Assembly: GCF_001693735.1 (NCBI RefSeq)
Contig: NZ_LWDV01000010.1
Location: 1 to 50,362, forward strand
Length of the DNA: 50,362 bases
Origin: Orenia metallireducens
GTDB taxonomy: Bacteria > Bacillota > Halanaerobiia > Halobacteroidales > Halobacteroidaceae
Direction of reading: 5' to 3'
The notes below the pieces were generated by a model. That model made no database searches and was not told where the DNA came from. It saw only the letters and a list, made by a program, of their open reading frames with translations. The first letter of the stretch is position 1. Each line of letters starts with the position of its first letter. Both the position numbers and the translations under genes were made by a program. Of this stretch, positions 35,188 to 42,053 are shown one piece after another.

Positions 35188-36012
35188 TTAAAAGATAAAC
35201 TCTTCACCAACTTGCCTTAATTTAACTTTATCTTTAAATTTAGCTAACATAGCTTGCAAAGCATTAAATCCAGTACAATGTAAGGGGACAATCAACTCAA
35301 AATTAAGATGAGCTAAATAACTAACAGTCTCGTTAATTCGTTTTTGATTAGCATTAATTAAATGCATTCCACCAATAATAGCATGAATCTTTTGACTACC
35401 GCTAAGAGCTTTGATATGCTCTAAAGTATTAATTATTCCAGCATGGGTACAAGCTAATAGGACCACTAAACCCTTTTTAGTCTCAATAAATACTGCTTGT
35501 TCATCAGTAAAATTATCCTGTTGAATCTGCCCTGCAACCTCTCTTTTAAACTTATTAGACAGTTCTTCTAAGTTAGATTTTCTTGGAATCTCACCAGTCA
35601 TCCATAATCCTGCACTAATCTCAGTAGCCTTTCTAATGGGCTTAAAGTTTTGTATCTCCTCTTTCTTTATATTAAGTCCACGGGGGACTAAATTAACCTT
35701 TTTACCAGAATATTTGGGGATAAAGACCTCTGGATGAGCAAAAACTTCAAGTTCAGAATTTAAAGCTAGAATTTCTTGCAAGCCATTGCCATGATCATAA
35801 TGACCATGGCTTAATATAACTCCATCTATATCAGCAACTTTAATTCCTAAATTCTTCATATTATTGATCAACACTAGACCTTGACCAGTATCAAATAGAT
35901 AATTCTTTTCTCGATAACTAATCAAAAAAGAGAGTCCGTGTTCAGCTAATAAGTTCTCTTTTGCCACTCTATTCTCTACTAAAATCTTAACCTTGGTATT
36001 TTGTGAATTCAA
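35188..36012 (-). CDS. MBL-fold hydrolase of the MJ0296/COG1237 type
   Basis: A 274-residue metallo-beta-lactamase fold protein resembling archaeal dihydropterin-type proteins (COG1237). Motifs: AEHGLSFLISY, LFDTGQG, VILSHGHYDHGNGLQEIL (HxHxDH), LVVLLACTHAGIINTLEHI and the late histidines in HAIIGGMHL and IVPLHCTGFNALQAM. In methanogens a relative takes part in methanopterin synthesis; here a pterin or related phosphoester is only a guess. Starts at ATG 36012 overlapping the DUF89 stop by 4 nt (ATGA). Confidence 0.83.
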   Translation of the reverse strand: MNSQNTKVKILVENRVAKENLLAEHGLSFLISYREKNYLFDTGQGLVLINNMKNLGIKVADIDGVILSHGHYDHGNGLQEILALNSELEVFAHPEVFIPKYSGKKVNLVPRGLNIKKEEIQNFKPIRKATEISAGLWMTGEIPRKSNLEELSNKFKREVAGQIQQDNFTDEQAVFIETKKGLVVLLACTHAGIINTLEHIKALSGSQKIHAIIGGMHLINANQKRINETVSYLAHLNFELIVPLHCTGFNALQAMLAKFKDKVKLRQVGEEFIF

Positions 36013-36878
36013 GCTAATCGCTCCTTTTGCTTTTTAAATCTAAATACTAAATCACCTTCATTAACATCTAGTATCTGAGCAACCAAGCTACATTTTGCCT
36101 TTAATAAAAAGAAGATAGCTTCTTGAGCTGATGATAGTCCTTCTAAATTTCCTTGCCCTTTACTAATTATTATATCTGCTTGTTGATAAGCTAACTTAAA
36201 TTCTTCTATCGTATTATCAAGTATTGTACCTGGAGTTTTACAACCACTAGATATTAATTTACTTAGTTGATCAAGCCCTATCTCTCTAGCTTCTTTAAGA
36301 GTTACATCATTTAGAACAGGAACATCCCGAGTAGCATAAGTAACCTTAACCCCATATCTACTCAATTCTTCTATCAATAATTTATCAAAAACTGCTTCCC
36401 CAGCATTATCACCAATAATTAAGATTTTAGTATGAGGCTTTAATTTTTCTTTAAATAATTTAAAATCGCTTTGAACAAAACCATTCTTCAAAGCATCTTC
36501 AATCTGTTCTTCAATATTAACCTTAGCAAAAAGTCCAGCATCAATGGAATTACCAGTAGCAGCCATAATTAAAGCCCCTTGAAGAGGATCAGCAGAATCT
36601 TCAATTATTCCTTTAATCTTAGAATATAAATTTAAAGCTAAATTCATATGCTCTTCTTTAAATTTCTGATATGGATCTGCTGTCCCTGTCTTCTCCTTAA
36701 TTATCTGATGTACCTTTCCCACAATAGCAGGTGCTTTTTGAGTAGAATCAAACTGAGGTATCAGTTGTGCATACTCATTTAAAACCTCTCTAATTACTGC
36801 TTCATCTTTTGTTACCATTCTACTACCTTCTAATGTCTGTCTGAAAATACAAGGTAAACAATCCAATCTTAATTCCAT
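36009..36878 (-). CDS. DUF89/ARMT1-like damage-control phosphatase
   Basis: A 289-residue protein of the DUF89 family, metal-dependent phosphatases that remove harmful or damaged sugar and cofactor phosphates. N-terminal LRLDCLPCIFRQTL carries the CxxC pair seen in the prokaryotic subgroup. The family active-site strands are IIGDNAGEAVFDKLLIEEL and ISKGQGNLEGLSS, with the metal-binding Asp and Asn. I start at 36878 (AAGGAGAGAATTATG); the frame is open upstream but would overlap the deformylase gene. It overlaps the MBL gene by 4 nt, so a shared pathway, perhaps cofactor repair, is reasonable. Confidence 0.85.
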   Translation of the reverse strand: MELRLDCLPCIFRQTLEGSRMVTKDEAVIREVLNEYAQLIPQFDSTQKAPAIVGKVHQIIKEKTGTADPYQKFKEEHMNLALNLYSKIKGIIEDSADPLQGALIMAATGNSIDAGLFAKVNIEEQIEDALKNGFVQSDFKLFKEKLKPHTKILIIGDNAGEAVFDKLLIEELSRYGVKVTYATRDVPVLNDVTLKEAREIGLDQLSKLISSGCKTPGTILDNTIEEFKLAYQQADIIISKGQGNLEGLSSAQEAIFFLLKAKCSLVAQILDVNEGDLVFRFKKQKERLA

Positions 36879-36909
36879 AATTCTCTCCTTTTCTACATTA
36901 ACCTTAAAT

Positions 36910-37356
36910 TCAAATAACTTTATCAATAAATAAAATCCCTTGGAGATGATCAATTTCATGCTGAAAAGCTCTAGCTAAAGACCCTTTCCCTTCTAGCTTA
37001 ATCTCTTCTCCATGCCTATTTAAGGCTTTAACTGTAACTTTATAATTCCTTTCTACTTTTCCAGTCTGGTTAGGGATACTTAAGCAGGCTTCTTGATCTA
37101 TATAGGTTTTCTCTGATTTTTGAATAATCTGGGGATTAATTAGCTCAATTAATCCTTGTCCAATATCAATTACAACTAATTGCTTACTAATCCCTACCTG
37201 TGGAGCAGCTAAACCTACTCCATCTGCTTGATACATCTTTTTTGCCATGTTATCTAATAAATTTCTGATTTTATCTGTAACTTCTACTACTTCTTTAACT
37301 TCTGTTCTTAAAACTGGGTCACCTACTCTTCTAATTTGCATAGGCATAGTCATCAT
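36910..37356 (-). CDS. def: peptide deformylase
   Basis: A 148-residue enzyme that removes the formyl group from new proteins. Motif 1 GVGLAAPQVG, motif 2 EACLSIPN (normally EGCLS; the metal-binding Cys is kept but Gly is Ala) and motif 3 HEIDHLQG with both histidines and the catalytic Glu. Length is typical. ATG at 37356 has GGGGAGG 9 nt upstream; a TTG six nt earlier is too close to it. Short type I deformylase; perhaps a second copy elsewhere. It follows the thioesterase gene after 17 nt. Confidence 0.93.
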   Translation of the reverse strand: MMTMPMQIRRVGDPVLRTEVKEVVEVTDKIRNLLDNMAKKMYQADGVGLAAPQVGISKQLVVIDIGQGLIELINPQIIQKSEKTYIDQEACLSIPNQTGKVERNYKVTVKALNRHGEEIKLEGKGSLARAFQHEIDHLQGILFIDKVI

Positions 37357-37373
37357 CTTCAATTGCCTCCCCT

Positions 37374-37784
37374 CTATCTTAAATCACCAAAAAGAGTTGC
37401 CCAAACATCTGCTCTTTCCCGTTCTAAAGAAAAAGGTTTAAAGTCTTCATTAACAAAAGACTGTTTAGTACTAGCTAGCAGCAGCAGTTCTCCATCCTTC
37501 TTAATTTCATAGCCAAAAGTAATAGTCACTCGACTTAATTCTTTAATAAAAACCTTAATTGTTACTACATCATCATAATAAGTTCTCTGTTTATAAGAAC
37601 AATTAACTTCTATAACAGGTAATAGAATTCCAAGCTCCTCTAATTGTCGGCAACTAATCCCCTGCTCTCGTAGATATTCATTTCTTGCTTCTTCAAGCCA
37701 TTTGATGTAATTACTATGATGCACTATTCCCATCTGATCTGTTTCATGATACTGTACTCGATGCTGGTAGTGATGAACTTTCAC
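37374..37784 (-). CDS. YbgC/FadM-type acyl-CoA thioesterase
   Basis: A 136-residue hot-dog fold protein. The 4-hydroxybenzoyl-CoA thioesterase-like active site is clear: VQYHETDQMGIVHHSNYIKW, with the Asp and His, then LEEARNEYLREQGI. TSTKQSFVN is near the C-terminus. It probably hydrolyses short or medium acyl-CoA. A GTG at 37784 follows AAGGAGG with proper spacing and is the likely start; a TTG two codons earlier is weaker. Upstream lies repeat element C, so it may be read from a promoter in or near that element. Confidence 0.87.
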   Translation of the reverse strand: MKVHHYQHRVQYHETDQMGIVHHSNYIKWLEEARNEYLREQGISCRQLEELGILLPVIEVNCSYKQRTYYDDVVTIKVFIKELSRVTITFGYEIKKDGELLLLASTKQSFVNEDFKPFSLERERADVWATLFGDLR

Positions 37785-37790
37785 AAGCAA

Positions 37791-38166
37791 CCTCCTTACA
37801 TGAATAAATAATTTTAAGAGTAAAACCTAAATATGAGTTTATATAAAGATAACGCGACACTTTTTATAATTAAAAGTTAAGAATTAAAAGATTTTAAAGA
37901 TTTTTAAACTGAAGAAAATTAATGCTTGAACGAAGCAAATATTCTCGAAGAACAATAATTATAGCGTTATCTCTGAAGTAGAAGTACTATATTTCTGATT
38001 TTCAAGAGATATTGGTTGCTGAGAGAGTTAAATTTTCTTCTTGATTTTTTGGTTACTTTTTCATCAAGGAAAAACGTAACCTGCCCTTAGGCGGAACCTA
38101 AGATTTTTATTCGCTTTTAAAAAGTAAAAGTGTCGCTATATACCTATTAAGTATCACTCTAAAAAC
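37791..38166. other. 376-nt intergenic region holding repeat element C
   Basis: No gene. Almost all of it is copy C of the dispersed element (37854-38136), which divides the Mrp gene from the downstream thioesterase-deformylase-DUF89 genes. Confidence 0.65.
37854..38136. repeat. dispersed intergenic element, copy C (283 bp)
   Basis: Left end GCGACACTTTTTATAA, right end AAAAAGTAAAAGTGTCGC, inverted. Interior shares TTGAACGAAGCAA and about 90 nt (37925-38019) with the reverse complement of copy B, and the end sequence AACCTAAGATTTT. It also has an inner hairpin GGTTACTTTTT/AAAAACGTAACC (about 38050-38082). No open frame. Confidence 0.75.
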
Positions 38167-38973
38167 TTATCTCGCTCTTTGAGCAATAATTTTTTCAGCT
38201 ACAGCAATAAACTTCTTAGTAACTTCAGCTTTAGGATCAGCTATTACAACTGACTTACCTTGGTCACTACCTTGACGAATAGTAGCCATTAAAGGTAATT
38301 GGATTAACAATTTTGTATCTAACTCTTCAGCCATTCTCTGACCTCCACCTTGACCAAAGATATACTCTTTCTCACCACAGTTAGCACATTGATAATAAGA
38401 CATATTCTCTATAATTCCTAAAATATCAGAATCAAGCTGTTGAGCCATCGCTCCTACTCTACCTGCTACCTTAGTAGCAGCTACTTGGGGAGTTGTCACA
38501 ATTAATATCCCTGCATCTGAGATCTGCTGCATGATATTTAAGGGCATATCACCAGTTCCTGGAGGAAGATCAAATAGAAGATAATCTAACTCTCCCCAGT
38601 GAACATCCTTCATAAACTGTTCCAATACTCCCAGCAGCATCGGCGCTCGCCAGATAATAGCCTTATTCTCATCAATCATAGAACCAGCCGACATGACCTT
38701 AACCCCATTAACTTCTGGTGGGATAATCTCTTTCTCATTAAATGCTCTAGGCTTATCAGTTAAACCGATGATTCTAGGAATACTAAAGCCATGAATATCA
38801 GCATCAATAATTCCTACTCTTTTACCTAATTTATGTAAAGCTAAAGCTAGATTGACTGTTACAGTTGATTTACCAACTCCACCCTTACCACTAGCTATGG
38901 CAATCAACCCTTCATTAACAAGTCCATGCTCCAATTTAAACCAACCATCTTCTACACTATACATCTTTTCCAT
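38167..38973 (-). CDS. Mrp/NBP35-family Fe-S carrier ATPase
   Basis: A 268-residue ParA/MinD-like ATPase of the Mrp/ApbC group, which binds and transfers Fe-S clusters. Deviant Walker A AIASGKGGVGKSTVTVNLAL near residue 25, switch DADIHGFSIPR, DLPPGTGDMPLNIMQQ and the paired cysteines CANCGEKEYIFG near residue 200. Last ligand motif of the family is at the end. Downstream of the NifX/MinD genes and on the same strand, so it is probably the cluster-delivery ATPase of that operon. Ribosome site AAAGGAGGCGGG. Confidence 0.92.
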   Translation of the reverse strand: MEKMYSVEDGWFKLEHGLVNEGLIAIASGKGGVGKSTVTVNLALALHKLGKRVGIIDADIHGFSIPRIIGLTDKPRAFNEKEIIPPEVNGVKVMSAGSMIDENKAIIWRAPMLLGVLEQFMKDVHWGELDYLLFDLPPGTGDMPLNIMQQISDAGILIVTTPQVAATKVAGRVGAMAQQLDSDILGIIENMSYYQCANCGEKEYIFGQGGGQRMAEELDTKLLIQLPLMATIRQGSDQGKSVVIADPKAEVTKKFIAVAEKIIAQRAR

Positions 38974-39095
38974 TTATACCCGCCTCCTTTGTTTATTGCT
39001 TAATTTATGGCAAAAATGAAGAATGGAGCATTAAACTCTTCTAGAACTTAGCTTCTCCACTCTTCATGATTAACTATTATTTTTAATTGTCAATT

Positions 39096-39455
39096 CTAAT
39101 GGCTACACTCATGCTCTTCTGTATCATCATGATTACAGATATTATCTGTTAGCTCTAGATTATTGGCTAAATAGGAGTTAACTACATCTTTAACCAGTCC
39201 ACTTGCTCCTGTAACTACTTCAATCTGATTTTGATTAAATAAATCTACTGCTCTCTGCCCCATCCCTCCAGCAAGAATTACATTAACCTCTAATCCATGA
39301 AGGAATTTAGGTAAAAAACCAGGCTTATGACCAGGATTGGCTATCCTCTCTTCTCTGACAACCTCTTGATTATCAACCTCCACAATGGTAAATTCTGGAC
39401 AATGACCAAAATGACCAGCTACTGTATTTCCTTGACTAGGTATTGCTATCTTCAT
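39096..39455 (-). CDS. NifX/NifB-type cofactor-binding domain protein with His/Cys tail
   Basis: A 119-residue protein with one Di-nitrogenase iron-molybdenum cofactor-binding domain (MKIAIPSQGNTVAGHFGHCPE, then the HGLEVNVILAGGMGQRAVDL segment). The C-terminus is rich in His, Cys and Asp/Glu (CNHDDTEEHECSH), an added metal-binding tail. No nitrogenase genes are here, so this is the stand-alone family found in many anaerobes, function not established. Start at 39455 with AAGGAG. Last but one gene of the operon running from 41595. Confidence 0.83.
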   Translation of the reverse strand: MKIAIPSQGNTVAGHFGHCPEFTIVEVDNQEVVREERIANPGHKPGFLPKFLHGLEVNVILAGGMGQRAVDLFNQNQIEVVTGASGLVKDVVNSYLANNLELTDNICNHDDTEEHECSH

Positions 39456-39508
39456 GTTAATCACTCCTTGTTATTAGTTAAGAGTTAAAAGCTAAGAGTT
39501 TTTAACTT

Positions 39509-40381
39509 CTAACCTTTAAGTTTTAAATCACAGCTTACTTTTTCCCACAGTTCTTTAATAGCAGTAGTAACTTTACTCTCAGGAGCAGATTCTACTACCA
39601 GCTCCCCCTGTTGCATCGCTTCTACAATTACTTTGCTAAAAGGAAGCTTACCCACTATCTTGACTTGATTTTGCCGACAGAAACTCTCTATCTCTAAGCT
39701 AATCTCTTGATTTAAATCATACTTATTAATAGCTACTACAGCAGGCAGATTAAAATACTTAACTGTCTTTAAAACTCGTTTTAAATCTGCTAATCCTGAT
39801 TTAGTAGGCTCTGTTACAACTAAAACACTATCAACTCCATTAATAGAAGCAATTACAGGACAGCCTATTCCTGGGGAACCATCTATTAAAAGTAACTCCT
39901 TCTCTTCCTGTTGGGCTAAGCTTTCTGCTTTCTCTTTGACTTGGCTGACTAGCTTACCAGAGTTTTCAGCCCCTATCTTTAGCTTAGCATGTACCATTGG
40001 AGCAAATTTGGTCTGAGAATAGTAAAGATCTCCTGTCTCTTCTAACTCTAACTTTAGTGCATCACTAGGACATTTGGCTACACATAGTCCGCAGCCCTCA
40101 CAACGAATCTCATCTACTTTAAAATCAGAAGTAATAGCTTTAAAGTTACAGAGTTCTTTACATAGACCACACTCAATACATTTAAGCTGATCTTTGACAG
40201 CTACTTTTGCTCCTTTGAAGACTTCCGCTTCAATTACCTTAGGTTTCATTAATAGATGCATATTAGGAGCATCTACATCACAATCTGCTAAAATTAAATT
40301 ATCTGCCAAAGCTGCTAAGTTGGCAGTTACTGTAGTCTTACCTGTACCACCTTTGCCACTGATAACTGTTAATTTCTTCAT
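39509..40381 (-). CDS. MinD-superfamily ATPase with inserted 2[4Fe-4S] ferredoxin domain (copy 1)
   Basis: A 290-residue P-loop ATPase. Walker A VISGKGGTGKTTVTANLAA at the N-terminus, and the ATPase is interrupted by two 4Fe-4S motifs near residues 65-110: CIECGLCKELCNFKAI and CEGCGLCVAKCPSDAL. It resumes with LLIDGSPGIGCPVIAS (Walker B region) and TEPTKSGLADLKR. Such genes come in pairs beside NifX-like and Mrp genes; roles in Fe-S or metal cofactor assembly have been proposed, not shown. It overlaps the next ATPase gene by 4 nt and is probably its partner. Confidence 0.87.
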   Translation of the reverse strand: MKKLTVISGKGGTGKTTVTANLAALADNLILADCDVDAPNMHLLMKPKVIEAEVFKGAKVAVKDQLKCIECGLCKELCNFKAITSDFKVDEIRCEGCGLCVAKCPSDALKLELEETGDLYYSQTKFAPMVHAKLKIGAENSGKLVSQVKEKAESLAQQEEKELLLIDGSPGIGCPVIASINGVDSVLVVTEPTKSGLADLKRVLKTVKYFNLPAVVAINKYDLNQEISLEIESFCRQNQVKIVGKLPFSKVIVEAMQQGELVVESAPESKVTTAIKELWEKVSCDLKLKG

Positions 40382-41220
40382 CTAACCACCTGCTTTATTT
40401 TGGCAAAGACCTCTTGAAAATTCTCTTTCCATTCAGGCATCTCTTCTACAAAGGGAGTCCCTTGTGAGTACAATCTAGCAATCTCTCTTTTAAAAGGAAT
40501 CTTAGTTAAGATACTAACACCTTCTCTACTAGCATAATCTTCAATCAATTTATCAGCATCTTCTTCTGAACGGTTGATTATAATTCCACAAGGTTTGCCC
40601 AATTCTTTAACAACTTCTACTGCCATCTTTAGATCATGTAGACCAAAAGGTGTTGGTTCTGTTAATAAAATACAATAGTTAGCATCAGAAATTGCTGCTA
40701 TTGTCGGGCAGGTAGTTCCCGGTGGAGCATCGATAATTACAGTTTTATCTTCAGAAATCTTTTGATTTAAAGCTTCAATCACAGGTATTGCTGACGCTTC
40801 ACCAATATTTAACTCTCCCTGCCAAAACTCCATTCCTGCAACTGATTTATCGACTCTAATCTTACCTATTTCTTTATTCTCTTCTATAATTGCCCCTTCA
40901 GGACAAATATACTTACATCCGCCACAGCTATGGCACATCTCTTTAATGACAAGTACTTCTTCTCCTAATAGTACTAGAGCATTATATTCACAGAAATCAA
41001 CACAGCTTCGACAAGCCCTACATTTATTTTGATCAATTATTGGAACTTTTCTCAATACTTGTTGGTATCCTTCTCCAAAATCAGGTTTAATAAAGATATA
41101 TGAATTAGGTTCTTCTACATCTGCATCTAAAAATTGAACATTAGTTATGGACAAAGCTAAATTAGTTGCTACAGTGGTCTTACCTGTACCACCTTTGCCA
41201 CTTAAAACTGTAATCTTCAT
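40378..41220 (-). CDS. MinD-superfamily ATPase with inserted 2[4Fe-4S] ferredoxin domain (copy 2)
   Basis: A 280-residue paralogue of the previous gene. Walker A VLSGKGGTGKTTVATNLAL; ferredoxin motifs CRACRSCVDFCEYNAL and CHSCGGCKYICPEGAI; IIDAPPGTTCPTIAAI and TEPTPFGLHDLKMAVE follow as in copy 1. The two are only moderately similar, so they may form a heterodimer rather than being redundant. Start at the ATG 41220, three codons inside an open frame beginning with GTG; GTAGGTGG precedes it. First gene upstream is the NifX-like gene, ending 10 nt before. Confidence 0.87.
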   Translation of the reverse strand: MKITVLSGKGGTGKTTVATNLALSITNVQFLDADVEEPNSYIFIKPDFGEGYQQVLRKVPIIDQNKCRACRSCVDFCEYNALVLLGEEVLVIKEMCHSCGGCKYICPEGAIIEENKEIGKIRVDKSVAGMEFWQGELNIGEASAIPVIEALNQKISEDKTVIIDAPPGTTCPTIAAISDANYCILLTEPTPFGLHDLKMAVEVVKELGKPCGIIINRSEEDADKLIEDYASREGVSILTKIPFKREIARLYSQGTPFVEEMPEWKENFQEVFAKIKQVVR

Positions 41221-41229
41221 CTTAACCAC

Positions 41230-41595
41230 CTACATTCCAGCATGACCATTATTTGTTGGAGCAGCTACCTCTTTTAAATCATTATTTTTATACTTACTAA
41301 GTACTTCTTTAATTGTTTCTTTCTTAGCAGAATATACTTTAATATTAGCCTTACTTAAAACATTAAAGGCTTTTGGTCCAACATTGCCAGTAATTAATCC
41401 TTCAACACCTTGATCCACTATAGTTTGGGCAGCTTGAATCCCTGCTCCACCAGTAGCATCTTTGGCTGAATTATCAATAAAGTTAACTTTATCATTATCG
41501 AAATCAATTATTGCAAAATAAGGTGCTCTCCCAAATTTAGGATCAATTTTTACATTTAAATCAGTATTATTGCTAGCTGTTACTGCAACTTTCAT
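41230..41595 (-). CDS. NifX/NifB-type cofactor-binding domain protein
   Basis: A 121-residue single-domain protein: MKVAVTASNNTDLNVKIDPK, FGRAPYFAIIDFDNDKVNF and a central QTIVDQGVEGLITGNVGPKA. It has no cysteine-rich tail, unlike the second copy downstream. First gene of the operon NifX-MinD-MinD-NifX-Mrp. The role of the family outside nitrogen fixation is unknown. A strong promoter with the shared operator lies 60 nt upstream. Ribosome site AAGGGGGAAC. Confidence 0.87.
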   Translation of the reverse strand: MKVAVTASNNTDLNVKIDPKFGRAPYFAIIDFDNDKVNFIDNSAKDATGGAGIQAAQTIVDQGVEGLITGNVGPKAFNVLSKANIKVYSAKKETIKEVLSKYKNNDLKEVAAPTNNGHAGM

Positions 41596-41621
41596 CTCTG
41601 TTCCCCCTTTTTCATTATTAA

Positions 41622-41677
41622 CATATGTTCATAATCTGGTTTATGATTATTATAACCCACTTATAATCATATGTCAA
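41622..41677 (-). promoter_or_regulatory. promoter of the NifX-MinD-Mrp operon with inverted operator half-sites
   Basis: Minus strand: TTGACA (41672-41677), 17 nt, TATAAT (41649-41654). Half-site CATATGATTATAA (minus, 41661-41673) covers part of the -35 and spacer; the inverted half-site CATATGTTCATAA (plus, 41622-41634) is just downstream of the start of transcription. Same arrangement as the DUF5320 promoter. The promoter is clear; the repressor is inference. Confidence 0.78.
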
Positions 41678-41837
41678 TAACCGATTATGGTAATTTATTC
41701 ATTTTTCACAAGAGACACTTCGATATTTAGCTATGAATAAGAGGGTAGCTTGTTATAATAGGTATTGACTCTAAAATTATCAGGAATAATTTATGATTTT
41801 AGAGTTAAATTTAAATATGACGTTATAGATAGATAGT

Positions 41838-41962
41838 GCGACACTTTTTACTTCAGGGTACAGGGTACAGTTGATATTAAAGTCAAGTTCAAAGTCTCAC
41901 ACCTCACCCTAACCCTCTCCTATTCTTAGGAGAGGGTTAGGGTGAGGTGTGAAAAGTGTCGC
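41838..41962. repeat. dispersed intergenic element, copy D (125 bp), with 25-bp hairpin
   Basis: Ends GCGACACTTTTTAC and GAAAAGTGTCGC match copies A-C. The interior is different: a perfect 25-bp inverted repeat (41898-41922 and 41927-41951, 4-nt loop) built on TCACCCTAACCCTCTCC, a sequence like palindromic repeats widely found in bacteria. It is the shortest copy, perhaps an internal deletion or a hybrid. Confidence 0.72.
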
Positions 41963-42053
41963 AATATACCAATTAAGTTTAACTTTAAATTGATAGACCT
42001 ATATGCTATAATCATCTTGGTTTAGCAATAAAAATAACCTTTATTAAAAGGAG

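Larger units (their letters stand above)
41596..42053. other. 458-nt divergent intergenic region
   Basis: It separates the minus-strand NifX/MinD operon from plus-strand DUF1576. It holds the operon promoter and operator (41622-41677), repeat element D with its large hairpin (41838-41962), and about 90 nt of AT-rich leader before DUF1576. Confidence 0.65.
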
